NCBI RefSeq assembly: GCF_021728395.1
Contig: NZ_JAKKCM010000006.1
Coordinates: 248,001-312,000, forward strand
Source: Vibrio sp. J1-1
Lineage (GTDB): Bacteria; Pseudomonadota; Gammaproteobacteria; Enterobacterales; Vibrionaceae
DNA: 64,000 bases
Reading direction: 5' to 3'
Below, in pieces: positions 1-9,148 of this stretch. Under the pieces are notes generated by a model that was given only the letters and a program-made list of their open reading frames with translations, had not been told where the DNA came from and ran no database searches. The translations under genes were made by a program, and so were the position numbers. Position 1 is the stretch's first letter. Each line of letters starts with the position of its first letter.

Positions 1-2
1 AT

Positions 3-1019
3 ACCCACAGCCGTCGTAGCACGCCTGATTTGATGAAATGGGTGGCACTGTGTGCGCTCCCTGGTTTAGCGGCTCAAACTTACTTCTTTGGCTGGGGAAC
101 ACTGATCCAGCTTATTTTTGCTATTGCTGTCGCGATATCTCTGGAAGCGTTGGTGATGATCGCCCGTAAGCGATCACCAGTTCGAGCACTTCGTGATAAC
201 AGTGCCATCGTTACCGCTTGGCTGCTGGCGGTTGCCATTCCACCTTGGTCCCCTTGGTGGCTTACCGTGATTGGCTTAGTCTTCGCGATTATAATCGCAA
301 AGCATCTCTATGGTGGTCTTGGGCAAAACCTATTTAACCCAGCGATGGTAGCTTATGTTGTGCTGCTTATTTCTTTCCCGGTTCAAATGACTAGCTGGAG
401 CCTGCCAACATCTCTTATTCCGGATCACGTGAATTTCGCAGATGTGTTATCACTGATATTCACTGGATTTGATAGTGATGGTCTATCGCTTCAGCAAGTA
501 CGTGCTGGCGTAGACGGCGTGACAATGGCAACGCCACTTGATGCATTTAAAACTGGTCTGCATACTGGCGCAACACCAAGTGAAATACTGTCTCAGCCTA
601 TATTTTCTGGCTTAGCGGGCGTTGGCTGGCAATGGGTTAATATTGCTTACTTTATTGGCGGACTGGTGATGATCAAAAAACGCATCATCCAGTGGCACAT
701 TCCGGCTGGCTTTTTAGCGAGTCTCACCTTGTTTAGTCTGGTGTTCACGCTGATCACTCCGGGAGAAACAGCATCCCCAATCTTCCACTTGCTATCAGGT
801 GCGACCATGCTGGGGGCTTTCTTCATCGCAACGGATCCAGTCTCGGCTTCAACCACGGTAAAAGGTCGCCTAATTTTTGGCGCTCTAATTGGCGCCCTCG
901 TCTTTATCATTCGCAGTTGGGGTGGTTTTCCTGATGGCGTTGCATTCGCCGTTCTGCTGGCCAATATGTGCGTGCCACTGATTGACTACTACACCAAACC
1001 TAGAACTTACGGTCACTGA
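3..1019 (+). CDS. rnfD: RnfD, ion-translocating oxidoreductase subunit D (5' end cut by window)
   Basis: Membrane subunit of the Rnf complex, which couples electron transfer between ferredoxin or NADH pools to ion movement across the inner membrane. The frame is open from the first bases ([13 protein letters not shown]), so about ten residues lie outside the window; the internal ATG at 33 is not the true start. Many hydrophobic segments are seen. If ten residues are missing, the Thr of the T-M-A-T motif (codon 531-533) is residue 187, the covalent FMN site known in V. cholerae RnfD. It is followed 7 nt later by rnfG, with which it must be cotranscribed. Confidence 0.95.
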   Translation, partial: THSRRSTPDLMKWVALCALPGLAAQTYFFGWGTLIQLIFAIAVAISLEALVMIARKRSPVRALRDNSAIVTAWLLAVAIPPWSPWWLTVIGLVFAIIIAKHLYGGLGQNLFNPAMVAYVVLLISFPVQMTSWSLPTSLIPDHVNFADVLSLIFTGFDSDGLSLQQVRAGVDGVTMATPLDAFKTGLHTGATPSEILSQPIFSGLAGVGWQWVNIAYFIGGLVMIKKRIIQWHIPAGFLASLTLFSLVFTLITPGETASPIFHLLSGATMLGAFFIATDPVSASTTVKGRLIFGALIGALVFIIRSWGGFPDGVAFAVLLANMCVPLIDYYTKPRTYGH

Positions 1020-1026
1020 GGTAAAC

Positions 1027-1662
1027 ATGTTAACCGCAATTAGAAAAAATGGTCTGACACTCGCTATCTTTGCTTGTGCCACAACTGGTCTAGTCGCATT
1101 GACTCAGTACTTAACCGAAGATCAAATTAAACAACAAGAACGCAAACAGTTGTTGTCCGTTCTTAATCAGGTAATACCTGAGACTATGCATGACAACGCG
1201 TTAACGCAGGCGTGTACCATGGTCAACTCACCAGAACTTGGGACATTACACGCCATGCCGGCTTATATTGCGACTAAAAATGGCGAACCGATCGCGATTG
1301 CGATTGAGTCTATCGCACCAGACGGTTACAACGGCGAGATAAAAGTCATCACTGGTATTGATAGCCAAGGGAAAATACTGGGTACACGCGTCCTTAGTCA
1401 TCAAGAAACACCGGGGTTAGGTGATAAAGTCGACCTTCGTGTGACAGATTGGATCCTGAGTTTTGCAGGAAAAGAGGTCACGGAAGAAAATTGGAATTCT
1501 TGGCGAGTTCGTAAGGACGGCGGTGATTTTGATCAGTTTACTGGTGCGACGATTACCCCAAGAGCGGTGGTCAAAGTGGTGAGAAACACCGTAAACTATG
1601 TCAATAATACCCGTGATGAGATTCTTCGTCAGCCCCTAGACTGCACAGGAGGCAATCAATGA
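1027..1662 (+). CDS. rnfG: RnfG, FMN-binding subunit of the Rnf complex
   Basis: A 211-aa protein with one N-terminal membrane anchor and a periplasmic flavin-binding domain. The start at 1027 (MLTAIRKNG) is chosen because GAGG stands just before it; the frame is open upstream inside rnfD. The motif F-T-G-A-T-I-T-P contains the flavinylated Thr, and counting from this start the second Thr of TGAT is residue 175, the position known in V. cholerae RnfG. The gene overlaps the rnfE start by four bases (ATGA), indicating translational coupling. Confidence 0.95.
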   Translation: MLTAIRKNGLTLAIFACATTGLVALTQYLTEDQIKQQERKQLLSVLNQVIPETMHDNALTQACTMVNSPELGTLHAMPAYIATKNGEPIAIAIESIAPDGYNGEIKVITGIDSQGKILGTRVLSHQETPGLGDKVDLRVTDWILSFAGKEVTEENWNSWRVRKDGGDFDQFTGATITPRAVVKVVRNTVNYVNNTRDEILRQPLDCTGGNQ

Positions 1663-2351
1663 GTGACAACAAACTGCTGATGAAAAACGGCATGTGGAAC
1701 AACAACCCGGCATTAGTTCAACTGCTAGGTCTTTGTCCTCTTTTAGCCGTGTCATCAACGATCACAAACGCACTTGGCCTCGGCATTGCTACCCTATTGG
1801 TGTTGGTTGGTTCAAATGTGACGGTTTCTCTTATCCGTAACTACGTGCCGAAAGAAGTCCGTATTCCAATCTTCGTTATGATCATTGCCTCACTGGTAAC
1901 CTGTGTACAGCTCTTAATGAATGCTTATGCGTACGGTTTGTTTCTTTCACTCGGTATCTTCATCCCGCTTATCGTAACCAACTGTATTATTATCGGACGC
2001 GCAGAAGCTTATGCATCGAAAAACGATGTGCTTCCTTCAGCTTTAGACGGCTTATGGATGGGCTTAGGCATGACCAGCGTATTGGTTGTTTTAGGCGCAA
2101 TGCGTGAGCTCATTGGTAACGGTACGTTATTTGACGGAGCCGATTTACTATTAGGCGACTGGGCGGCTTCGCTTCGAGTTGAAATATTTCACTTCGATAG
2201 CAGCTTCCTTCTGGCTCTGCTACCTCCAGGCGCTTTCATTGGTGTTGGCTTGCTGATCGCGTTGAAAAATATTATCGATAGTGCGATTCAGGCGCGACAG
2301 CCAAAAGAAGAAAAACCAACGATTGAGCGTGTCCGCGTCACTAATGCTTAG
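1659..2351 (+). CDS. rnfE: RnfE, integral membrane subunit of the Rnf complex
   Basis: A 230-aa hydrophobic protein of the RnfA/RnfE (NqrD/NqrE-like) family, with about six predicted membrane helices. It overlaps rnfG by ATGA and is last in the rnf operon here, followed by an intrinsic terminator. The C-terminus is short, charged and cytoplasmic-like. Its order D-G-E and the nth gene downstream match the usual gammaproteobacterial rnfABCDGE-nth arrangement. Confidence 0.95.
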   Translation: MSDNKLLMKNGMWNNNPALVQLLGLCPLLAVSSTITNALGLGIATLLVLVGSNVTVSLIRNYVPKEVRIPIFVMIIASLVTCVQLLMNAYAYGLFLSLGIFIPLIVTNCIIIGRAEAYASKNDVLPSALDGLWMGLGMTSVLVVLGAMRELIGNGTLFDGADLLLGDWAASLRVEIFHFDSSFLLALLPPGAFIGVGLLIALKNIIDSAIQARQPKEEKPTIERVRVTNA

Positions 2352-2368
2352 AACGCATAATAAAAAAT

Positions 2369-2397
2369 AAGGCTCTACCACTTGTAGGGCCTTTTTA
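2369..2397 (+). terminator. Intrinsic terminator after rnfE
   Basis: A GC-rich hairpin (AAGGCTCTAC, short loop, GTAGGGCCTT) is followed by a run of T. It lies 18 bases after the rnfE stop and ends the rnf operon. Confidence 0.8.
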
Positions 2398-2557
2398 TAC
2401 CAATCACAGTAGATAAGTGAGCAGAAATAGCGTAGGAAAAATGCTTGAGAACAAGGCGGAAATTTTTGATAAGTAGTTAATCTACAATCAAAATTGACAA
2501 CGCAGTTACCGAGTATTTTAACCAGCTAGAATGACCAGCTATCTACTACGATTGGTA
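2398..2557. repeat. Palindromic intergenic repeat with TACCAATC ends (MITE-like)
   Basis: A 160-bp stretch begins TACCAATCACAGTAGATA and ends with the near-perfect reverse complement (16 of 18 positions). Internal segments also pair (AAATTTTTGAT with ATCAAAATT around a GTAG/CTAC core), so the whole unit can fold on itself. It starts right at the T-tract of the rnfE terminator and ends 34 bp before nth. The form is that of short non-autonomous elements dispersed between Vibrio genes. No second copy was seen in this window. Confidence 0.6.
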
Positions 2558-2591
2558 TTAATAACCGCAAAGACGGTATTGGAAGTCAGCA

Positions 2592-3233
2592 ATGAACAAA
2601 GTCAAAAGAATTGAAATTTTAGAACGATTAAGGGAAAACAATCCAAACCCTCAGACCGAGCTAAACTGGAGCTCTCCCTTTGAACTGCTTATCGCTGTAT
2701 TACTCTCAGCACAGGCGACGGATGTGAGCGTAAACAAAGCCACTGACAAACTGTTCCCTGTTGCAAATACGCCACAAAGCATGTTTGATTTGGGTGTCGA
2801 TGGCCTAAAAGAGTACATCAAGACCATTGGCCTGTTTAATTCGAAAGCAGAAAATACCATCAAAACCTGTAAAATCTTACTGGAAAAGCACAATGGTGAG
2901 GTTCCGGAAGATCGTGCAGCGCTTGAGGCTCTACCAGGCGTTGGAAGAAAAACGGCAAATGTTGTTCTCAACACCGCTTTTGGTTGGCCCACCATTGCCG
3001 TCGATACCCATATTTTTCGTGTATCGAATCGCACTAAATTTGCGATGGGTAAAACGGTCGATGACGTAGAGCAAAAACTATTAAAAGTGGTGCCTAAAGA
3101 GTTTAAACTCGACGTACACCACTGGCTCATTCTTCATGGCCGTTACACGTGTCTGGCGAGAAAGCCACGCTGTGGTAGCTGCATTATTGAAGATTTGTGC
3201 GAGTATAAAGAGAAAGTATACCCAGATAGTTAA
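2592..3233 (+). CDS. nth: Endonuclease III, base-excision DNA glycosylase/AP lyase
   Basis: A 213-aa enzyme that removes oxidised pyrimidines and cuts the abasic site. The helix-hairpin-helix L-P-G-V-G-R-K-T carries the catalytic Lys (120 in E. coli numbering), V-D-T-H the catalytic Asp138, and C-X6-C-X2-C-X5-C near the C-terminus holds the 4Fe-4S cluster. The length and numbering match E. coli Nth without gaps. It normally follows rnfE; here the palindromic repeat separates them, so it probably has its own promoter. Confidence 0.98.
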   Translation: MNKVKRIEILERLRENNPNPQTELNWSSPFELLIAVLLSAQATDVSVNKATDKLFPVANTPQSMFDLGVDGLKEYIKTIGLFNSKAENTIKTCKILLEKHNGEVPEDRAALEALPGVGRKTANVVLNTAFGWPTIAVDTHIFRVSNRTKFAMGKTVDDVEQKLLKVVPKEFKLDVHHWLILHGRYTCLARKPRCGSCIIEDLCEYKEKVYPDS

Positions 3234-3264
3234 CACTATTTGAAATGAAAGCTAGGAGTTAAAA

Positions 3265-3681
3265 ATGTCAAACGGTCGAATTCTACACACCATGCTACGC
3301 GTAGGTGATCTAGACAAATCCATCAAGTTTTACACTGACGTTATGGGTATGAAGCTGCTTCGTACCAACGAAAACAAAGAGTACGAGTACACACTCGCAT
3401 TCCTAGGCTACGGCGATGAGTCAGAAGGTGCGGTTATCGAACTGACTTACAACTGGGGTACAACAGAGTATGACCTAGGTAATGCTTATGGCCATATCGC
3501 AATCGGTGTGGATGACATCTACACAACCTGCGACGCTATCAAAGCAGTTGGTGGAAACGTAACGCGTGAACCAGGTCCAGTTAAAGGTGGTACGACTCAC
3601 ATCGCTTTCGTAAAAGATCCAGATGGCTACATGATCGAGCTAATCCAAAACAAACAGGCGACTGCTGGTCTAGAAGGTTAA
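3265..3681 (+). CDS. gloA: Lactoylglutathione lyase (glyoxalase I)
   Basis: A 138-aa metalloenzyme of the VOC superfamily that isomerises the methylglyoxal-glutathione hemithioacetal. Two beta-alpha-beta-beta-beta halves are visible, and the metal ligands (His near residue 8, Glu in V-I-E-L, His in Y-G-H-I-A-I, Glu in M-I-E-L) are present. AGGAG stands 8 nt before the ATG. A terminator follows, so the gene is a single transcription unit or is read with nth, 31 nt upstream. Confidence 0.97.
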   Translation: MSNGRILHTMLRVGDLDKSIKFYTDVMGMKLLRTNENKEYEYTLAFLGYGDESEGAVIELTYNWGTTEYDLGNAYGHIAIGVDDIYTTCDAIKAVGGNVTREPGPVKGGTTHIAFVKDPDGYMIELIQNKQATAGLEG

Positions 3682-3720
3682 TACTTCAATAGTCGTTAGT
3701 TGTGTAGAGAAAAAGTTCAA

Positions 3721-3745
3721 AGGCGGGTCTAAGACCTGCCTTTTT
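3721..3745 (+). terminator. Intrinsic terminator after gloA
   Basis: The inverted repeat AGGCGGGTC/GACCTGCCT has a 3-nt loop and is followed by five T. Confidence 0.85.
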
Positions 3746-3768
3746 ATTTGTAAACAAAACACTTTACT

Positions 3769-3826
3769 TGATAATGGTTATCGTTTAGATTTAAGACCAA
3801 CTTCGATATGGTGGATAACGATAATG
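3769..3826 (+). promoter_or_regulatory. Two Fur-like boxes before the DUF2753 gene
   Basis: TGATAATGGTTATCGTTTA (3769-3787) resembles the Fur consensus GATAATGATAATCATTATC. A second GATAAC-GATAAT-GATCAG triplet of hexamers (from about 3814) overlaps the start codon. Together they would place a Fur dimer on the promoter and another on the translation start region. The match is read by eye; iron control is inferred. Confidence 0.45.
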
Positions 3827-4258
3827 ATCAGTGAATGGGAAAAACACACACTTCTAGCCGATACTGCCCTTCAATTAGATGACCCTATACGTAGTATTCT
3901 TCATTACCAGCAAGCGCTTAGGTTAAGTGAAGAGATCAGTGACAGTGTGGAGATTAAAGCGGACGAACGTCTATTAATCTCTGTTATTTCCTGTCACAAC
4001 CTAGCACAGTTTTGGCGATGGGCAGGTGACACCGAATATGAACTTAGATACCTTCAACTGGCGTCTGAAAAAGTCCTGACTCTCATTCCTCAATGCCCAA
4101 ATAAAGACTGTGCCAGCTTTATTGAATCCATCGGTTGCTGCACAAAAGCACTGATTGATTTTATGAAACGTCACCCAAACCCAGTGATTGCCAAACAAGT
4201 TGAAAAAATCGACACTGCTACTAACTGTGAAATCATCGCCAAGTTTCGTTTAAACTAG
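3824..4258 (+). CDS. DUF2753 family protein (Vibrio hypothetical)
   Basis: A 144-aa soluble protein rich in helices, with a TPR-like opening (about residues 5-60: paired helices with A-L-x-x-S motifs). It has seven or eight Cys, including C-P-N-K-D-C and C-C in the C-terminal half. I recognise it as the Vibrio-specific DUF2753 family; no biochemical role is known to me. Two Fur-like boxes precede it, the second overlapping the ATG. No partner gene is adjacent: gloA ends with a terminator and motY converges from the right. Confidence 0.75.
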   Translation: MISEWEKHTLLADTALQLDDPIRSILHYQQALRLSEEISDSVEIKADERLLISVISCHNLAQFWRWAGDTEYELRYLQLASEKVLTLIPQCPNKDCASFIESIGCCTKALIDFMKRHPNPVIAKQVEKIDTATNCEIIAKFRLN

Positions 4259-4337
4259 AGATAACGGCTCAAATCAGGTCCGATGCTTTGATCTATCGAA
4301 TTGCTCCCGCAAGCTGAAATGTTTAGAAACGCGAACA

Positions 4338-5219
4338 CTACACTTGCGTTCGTCCTAACGAAATCACAACACGACGGTTTTTATCTTTACCTATTGGTGA
4401 ATTATTGTCAGCAATTGGTCGACGCTTACCATAGCCTTGCACTTGGATACGATCTTCTGGTAGACCCAAGGATTTGAAGTAGCTTCGTAGCGACTCTGCA
4501 CGTCTTTCCGACAAATTCTGGCTAGCACTTTTTCCGTCGGTCGAATCGGTGTAAGTAGCCACCAGCACTAAATCAATGTCTTGATTATGGCGGATATAAT
4601 CAGCGATCTGCGACAATCTCTTCTTAGATGCTTTGGTCAGTTGATCGCCCAGACGTTGGTAATGCAAAATCGTAAACGCAATATCTTCAAAACTGTACTT
4701 CAATAAATTGGCAATACAATCGCTGAAGACATCGTATTTACTTTGAAACAACACTGATGACAGTGCGACTTCGATTCTTTGATCGCCACTTTGCCATTCC
4801 TGATAACTAAACGTCGGATAACGGCCTTTCTCTAACTCAGACAAAATACCCCACGCTGTTTGACCACCAACGTACCCGTCAAATTGCTTGAAGAATTTTA
4901 GGTTAGTAATACGATCTGCATGCTCACCCGGACGCCAAGGTGGGGGCATCGATATCAAGCTAACACTGCGAGTCTCCCCCATTGGACGGCGCATCTTTAA
5001 CTCAAAATCTAAATTGATTTTTTTACTTGCATGCGACGAAAACACCGCATCACCGAAACTTGGGATAGGATGTACAAGTTGACATTCGAGTGGTGTGTTA
5101 ACAATCATATCCCATTGAGACTGCTGCGGAGTCGCAACGTAGCGCTTGCTCAACTCGGCGTGACTGTTAGCGCTAAAAAATGAAAATATAACACCGCTGG
5201 TTATCAGCCATTTATTCAT
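4338..5219 (-). CDS. motY: MotY, T-ring protein of the sodium-driven polar flagellar motor
   Basis: A 293-aa secreted protein, the exact length of V. alginolyticus MotY. The start at 5219 ([10 protein letters not shown]) gives a clean signal peptide ending S-H-A; the upstream in-frame Met has no Shine-Dalgarno. The N-terminal half is the MotX-binding domain. The C-terminal half (about 165-290) is an OmpA-like peptidoglycan-binding domain with T-Y-T-D-S-T and N-L-S-E-R-R-A. MotY forms the periplasmic T-ring with MotX, anchoring the PomA/PomB stators. The gene lies alone, as it does in other vibrios. Confidence 0.96.
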   Translation of the reverse strand: MNKWLITSGVIFSFFSANSHAELSKRYVATPQQSQWDMIVNTPLECQLVHPIPSFGDAVFSSHASKKINLDFELKMRRPMGETRSVSLISMPPPWRPGEHADRITNLKFFKQFDGYVGGQTAWGILSELEKGRYPTFSYQEWQSGDQRIEVALSSVLFQSKYDVFSDCIANLLKYSFEDIAFTILHYQRLGDQLTKASKKRLSQIADYIRHNQDIDLVLVATYTDSTDGKSASQNLSERRAESLRSYFKSLGLPEDRIQVQGYGKRRPIADNNSPIGKDKNRRVVISLGRTQV

Positions 5220-5532
5220 CTGCGATCTTTCTCTTAAATGGCAGTCTTTTGCCGCCAATCTGCATCAATTCAAAAACAATTACTTCTTAATGCAATAATC
5301 CCGCCAATAACTACCCTATTTTATGCATGCTAGCGACCAAAATAAGAGATAATACTAACGCGCGGAGACAAAAATAATATCAGTACTTCAATTGTTGTTA
5401 CCTGCGTATTTCGCACCACTGTGACTGGTTGACTATCTAAAAAGCATAATTGCCTTTTTATCTGATATTGCGGTTTTTCTCATCGTAAGAATCTGTAATA
5501 ATGCCGCCCTCGTCACACACAAATAAGCCAAC

Positions 5533-6183
5533 ATGACAATAGAAAATGAAGCTCTAACCCTGAAAAAACGTTTTCGAGGTTATTTTCCAGTGGTTGTTGA
5601 CGTTGAGACTGCGGGTTTCAATGCTCAAACTGATGCACTTTTAGAAATATGCGCCGTTACCCTTCGTATGGATGAAGACGGTGTCCTGCATCCGGCCTCT
5701 ACCATTCATTTTCATGTTGAGCCGTTTGAAGGTGCGAACTTGGAGAAAGAAGCGCTAGAATTCAATGGTATTCGTGACCCATTTAGTCCGCTGCGCGGTG
5801 CTGTGTCTGAACAAGAAGCGCTAAAAGAAATTTATAAGCTCATCCGCAAAGAGCAAAAAGCCGCAGACTGTTCACGAGCGATTATGGTCGCACATAATGC
5901 CGCTTTCGACCTAGGTTTTGTGAATGCAGCGAACGAACGTTGCAAATTAAAACGAGTTCCTTTCCATCCGTTTGCCACTTTTGACACTGCGACACTAAGT
6001 GGCCTTGCTTACGGCCAAACCGTTCTGGCGAAAGCATGTAAAACGGCGGGTATGGAATTCGACAACCGTGAAGCGCATTCAGCACTTTACGATACACAAA
6101 AAACTGCAGAGTTATTCTGTGGCATTGTCAACAAATGGAAGGCCCTTGGCGGTTGGCCGCTTGTTGACGACAACAATAAGTAA
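5533..6183 (+). CDS. rnt: RNase T, 3'-5' exoribonuclease
   Basis: A 216-aa DEDDh exonuclease that trims tRNA and stable RNA 3' ends. V-D-V-E (D23, E25), A-H-N-A-A-F-D and A-H-S-A-L-Y-D supply the acidic residues and the catalytic His. The length matches E. coli RNase T. It is followed 21 nt later by an antiporter gene on the same strand, which may be read from the same promoter. Confidence 0.97.
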   Translation: MTIENEALTLKKRFRGYFPVVVDVETAGFNAQTDALLEICAVTLRMDEDGVLHPASTIHFHVEPFEGANLEKEALEFNGIRDPFSPLRGAVSEQEALKEIYKLIRKEQKAADCSRAIMVAHNAAFDLGFVNAANERCKLKRVPFHPFATFDTATLSGLAYGQTVLAKACKTAGMEFDNREAHSALYDTQKTAELFCGIVNKWKALGGWPLVDDNNK

Positions 6184-6204
6184 ACACAATATATTGGAAA
6201 AAGT

Positions 6205-7530
6205 ATGAATCCTGTTGTTATTTCTGTTTGCGTCATGCTCGTGTTAGCGTTGATGCGGGTAAACGTGGTGGTCGCCCTTACGTTCAGTGCCATTGTGGGT
6301 GGTCTTGTCGCTGGCATGAGCCTAGGCGATACCGTTACAGCTTTTGAAAGTGGCCTTGGTGGTGGTGCAACTATCGCTTTGAGCTATGCGATGCTCGGTA
6401 CATTTGCCGTTGCGATCTCTAAATCAGGTATCACTGACCTGTTAGCTAAAGACGTTATTAAGCGTATTAACGGTAAAGAAAGCTCTGCCTCGACGACCGG
6501 TCTAAAATATGCGGTATTAGTGGCATTGATCTTAGTCACTATGTCTTCTCAGAACATTATTCCTGTCCATATCGCCTTTATTCCAATTTTGATTCCACCT
6601 CTTTTGGGCGTATTTGCGAAGCTTAAATTGGATCGCCGTCTGATTGCCTGTGTGCTGACTTTCGGTCTGATCACGCCATACATGATTCTACCTGTAGGTT
6701 TTGGTGGCATTTTCTTAAATAACATCCTACTAAAGAACTTACATGACAACGGTCTGGAAAACGTCGTTGCAAGCCAAGTTCCAACTGCGATGTTGCTTCC
6801 TGGTGCGGGTATGGTGTTTGGCTTGTTAATCGCGATTTTTGTGAGCTACCGTAAACCTCGTATCTATGAAGAAACCGAGTTAACCGTTGTCCATGAAACA
6901 AACCATGTGATCAACAAGCAGCATATCCTTGTCGCTGCAATCGGTATTGTTGCTGCGTTGAGTGTACAGCTATACACGGGTTCAATGATCATTGGTGCAC
7001 TGGCTGGCTTCATGGTCTTTACCTTTGGTGGTGTGATTGCGTGGAAAGAAACCCACGACGTATTCACTAAAGGTGTTCACATGATGGCTATGATTGGCTT
7101 TATCATGATCGCTGCAGCAGGTTTTGCCGCAGTAATGAAGCAAACTGGCGGTGTAGAAACCTTGGTTCAATCGCTTTCGACAAGTATCGGCGACAACAAA
7201 CCACTGGCTGCACTGCTAATGCTGGTTGTGGGTTTACTAGTGACTATGGGTATTGGCTCATCGTTCTCAACAATCCCAATTATCGCGACCATTTATGTGC
7301 CACTTTCATTGGCGTTTGGCTTCTCACCAATGGCAACGATTGCGCTAGTTGGTACCGCAGCTGCACTGGGTGACGCAGGTTCTCCAGCTTCTGATTCAAC
7401 ACTAGGTCCAACATCTGGCCTGAATGCCGATGGCCAACATGAACACATTTGGGAAACCGTAGTACCGACCTTTATCCACTACAATATCCCACTGATCATC
7501 TTCGGCTGGATTGCGGCAATGGTGCTTTAG
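6205..7530 (+). CDS. Na+/H+ antiporter, NhaC-related family
   Basis: A 441-aa polytopic membrane protein with about 11-12 helices. It has the family signature [16 protein letters not shown] near the C-terminus and a G-S-S-F-S-T-I-P motif before it. This belongs to the ion-transporter superfamily that includes NhaC and YuiF; the exact substrate cation cannot be read from the sequence. It lies 21 nt after rnt and ends at a strong terminator. A second, different NhaC-type gene occurs at 53147. Confidence 0.85.
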   Translation: MNPVVISVCVMLVLALMRVNVVVALTFSAIVGGLVAGMSLGDTVTAFESGLGGGATIALSYAMLGTFAVAISKSGITDLLAKDVIKRINGKESSASTTGLKYAVLVALILVTMSSQNIIPVHIAFIPILIPPLLGVFAKLKLDRRLIACVLTFGLITPYMILPVGFGGIFLNNILLKNLHDNGLENVVASQVPTAMLLPGAGMVFGLLIAIFVSYRKPRIYEETELTVVHETNHVINKQHILVAAIGIVAALSVQLYTGSMIIGALAGFMVFTFGGVIAWKETHDVFTKGVHMMAMIGFIMIAAAGFAAVMKQTGGVETLVQSLSTSIGDNKPLAALLMLVVGLLVTMGIGSSFSTIPIIATIYVPLSLAFGFSPMATIALVGTAAALGDAGSPASDSTLGPTSGLNADGQHEHIWETVVPTFIHYNIPLIIFGWIAAMVL

Positions 7531-7571
7531 TATCCGCTCTTTACTAGAAATCGTTGATACTATTGGTTACG

Positions 7572-7598
7572 AAAAAGCCGCTCAATGAGCGGCTTTTT
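7572..7598 (+). terminator. Intrinsic terminator, probably bidirectional
   Basis: AAAAAGCCGCTC-AAT-GAGCGGCTTTTT is a perfect hairpin with A and T tracts on both sides. It serves the antiporter gene from the left and the DsbA-family gene converging from the right. Confidence 0.9.
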
Positions 7599-7615
7599 CT
7601 TATTTAAACTCTACG

Positions 7616-8245
7616 TTACTGTGCTGGCATATTATCGATGATGCGTTCACGAATCAGCTTTAGCGTTGTTTCCGTCGAAAAATAGTCCACTTCAATCGGG
7701 AAATAGGCATCATTGATTTGCAGAACCAAGCTCGGATAAGAGTTCACTCCAAGGCTTCTTGCTAAACTCAGCTGGTCTTGGAACACGCCCTCTAAAAGGG
7801 TGCCATCTAAATCGTTCTTGAACTGCTGGACATTCAAGCCAATCTCTTTGGCTAACTGTAAATGCGTCGCTTCTTCATGAGGTGGCAATGCTCGCAGGTA
7901 ATAAGCATGCTGAATCGCCTCCAGCATTTGTTCGTAACTGTCTTGGAAGCCTGCAGCAATCACTGCTCTACACGATTGGTAAGTGCTTCTTACTGGTGTA
8001 CACAGTTTCCAAAAGTCGTAGTTGAACTTAGTTCCTAACTGACGCTCAATCTGCTGCCAAATCCCTTCGAGCTTTTGTTGCATCTCTGGTGGCATTGGTA
8101 AATTTGTATCTGGTGCAAGCCCACCCACCACATACTCAAATTGAATGACACCTGGCAGTTGCTGCTTCAGTTTATCGATGGTTGGTTTATATCCCCAACA
8201 CCAACTGCACATAGGATCATGCACGTAGTAAAGCTTTATATCCAC
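7616..8245 (-). CDS. DsbA-family (FrnE-like) thiol oxidoreductase
   Basis: A 209-aa protein with a thioredoxin fold and a helical insertion. The active site C-S-W-C follows the first strand (D-P-M-C-S-W-C-W-G) and the cis-Pro loop is N-S-Y-P-S-L. No signal peptide is present, so it is cytosolic like other FrnE-type members. The only plausible start is GTG at 8245, with a weak AAAGG 12 nt before it. The prophage left end lies within about 50 bp upstream, so its native promoter region may have been moved away to the grxD side. Confidence 0.9.
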   Translation of the reverse strand: MDIKLYYVHDPMCSWCWGYKPTIDKLKQQLPGVIQFEYVVGGLAPDTNLPMPPEMQQKLEGIWQQIERQLGTKFNYDFWKLCTPVRSTYQSCRAVIAAGFQDSYEQMLEAIQHAYYLRALPPHEEATHLQLAKEIGLNVQQFKNDLDGTLLEGVFQDQLSLARSLGVNSYPSLVLQINDAYFPIEVDYFSTETTLKLIRERIIDNMPAQ

Positions 8246-8297
8246 TTTAATAATTAAACCTTTAAAATCATTTAGTTAAATCAAACAAAAACATTAA

Positions 8298-8315
8298 GTG
8301 GCGATGAAGTGGCGA
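8298..8315. other. Left-end integrase arm-site candidates
   Basis: GTGGCGA occurs twice with an 11-bp period (8298 and 8309), about 55 bp from the DsbA-family gene. The same pattern and period recurs immediately after the integrase gene at the other prophage end (42840 and 42851), which is what arm-type integrase sites on both sides of attP would give. Confidence 0.45.
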
Positions 8316-8469
8316 CACATTTAAATCTAATTGCTTGGTTTAGACTTCGAAGTTAACGAGCTGTCTGGCAAGGGAGCAGACTCTGGCTTCTCATTCACTC
8401 CCGACGAAAACAGCAATTTCTTACCGTAACTTCAAAGTCATTTCAAAATCTCATAGTAATTATACAGTC

Positions 8470-8619
8470 TCATAAATTGAAAAACTTATTTATCTTGGTG
8501 ATTCGCCTTCGAGCCAATCTATACAAGGCTTCGTAAGCTTCACAATTGATCGTCTCTTTCTTCTTTTGATCGTCTTCATTTATGACGAAAAACACACTCA
8601 CCCCATGATTTTCAAACAC
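8470..8619 (-). CDS. Small ORF at the phage left end, function unknown
   Basis: A 49-aa frame starting GTG directly after an upstream in-frame stop and ending at TGA. The translation has a natural composition (G-V-S-V-F-F-V-I-N-E-D-D-Q, then a basic helix A-L-Y-R-L-A-R-R-R-I). The Shine-Dalgarno is poor (AGGT 13 nt upstream). A second unassigned open stretch follows downstream on the same strand (about 8340-8440), rich in Ser, Pro and Lys, without a good start. The whole 8246-9172 interval otherwise holds only the sites listed separately. Confidence 0.35.
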   Translation of the reverse strand: MFENHGVSVFFVINEDDQKKKETINCEAYEALYRLARRRITKINKFFNL

Positions 8620-8840
8620 TTACCACTCACTACCTGATCTTTCCAGATCATTAAAATTGCAATTTCCTGAAATTTTTTTCAACTTTTGAAATTTCTAAAA
8701 CGGCTCTAGGAGCGATTCTTAGAGGTCTTGGAGATTCTCGAACCCCTCTATAGCTAAGGCTTCGCTTGATATCTACCGTGTTACGTAGGCGGCTGAATTT
8801 CGACATTTAAGAATTGCGAAAAAACCAGATCAAAAAGCGC

Positions 8841-8894
8841 GCAGGTGGGGAGGAGGAGTGCGGATTCCGTCACCTAGAGGTCGCCTTCCGTCAC
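8841..8894. other. Candidate cos (packaging) region
   Basis: A purine-rich G block (GCAGGTGGGGAGGAGGAGTG, 8841-8860) is followed by two direct repeats TTCCGTCAC (8865 and 8886) exactly 21 bp apart, i.e. two helical turns. G-rich nicking sites followed by terminase-binding repeats are typical of cos. As I recall, HP1-type phages have cos between the tail genes and attP, which is the position seen here. No cleavage position can be read. Confidence 0.35.
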
Positions 8895-8952
8895 TGGATG
8901 GTCCTATTTTTGGTTTAGCCGCATCGAGCGAGTAATAGTTGTAGATGTTCGA

Positions 8953-8983
8953 GGTAAAAGAAAAGCGCCCAAGATAGGCGCTT
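8953..8983 (-). terminator. Intrinsic terminator at the end of the late (tail) operon
   Basis: Read leftward, AAGCGCC-TATCTTG-GGCGCTT is followed by TTCTTTT. It lies about 190 bp beyond the last tail gene and would stop the long leftward late transcript before the phage end. Confidence 0.75.
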
Positions 8984-9108
8984 ACTTTGATAATTGTTAT
9001 GGGTTGGAAGCTAATGCTTTGATAGCCCGTTGATAATAAGAATAGAGGTATGAATTATTCCTAGGTATATCAGTAAGTCGTTTGGTGAAATGTTCAAGTT
9101 TCTTTGCT

Positions 9109-9136
9109 CCTATAGATGTGTTGATTTATCTATAGG
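9109..9136. repeat. Perfect 9-bp inverted repeat, CCTATAGAT/ATCTATAGG
   Basis: The arms are perfect with a 10-bp spacer and lie just beyond the last tail gene. There is no T-tract on either strand, so it is not an intrinsic terminator. It may be a protein-binding site or RNA-processing hairpin. A short open stretch on the minus strand (about 8997-9124, natural-looking but with no normal start codon) begins in its right arm. Confidence 0.5.
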
Positions 9137-9148
9137 GCAACCTAAAGA

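Noticed and set aside
2651-3130. 159-aa minus-strand frame opposite nth
   Set aside because: nth is certain on the other strand, and the antisense frame has no start signals.
8701-8760. tRNA-like T-arm sequence (GAGGGGTTCGAGAATCTCC on the minus strand), possible att in a tRNA gene
   Set aside because: The T-stem lacks the C61 pair after the loop, and no acceptor, D or anticodon arms can be drawn around it.
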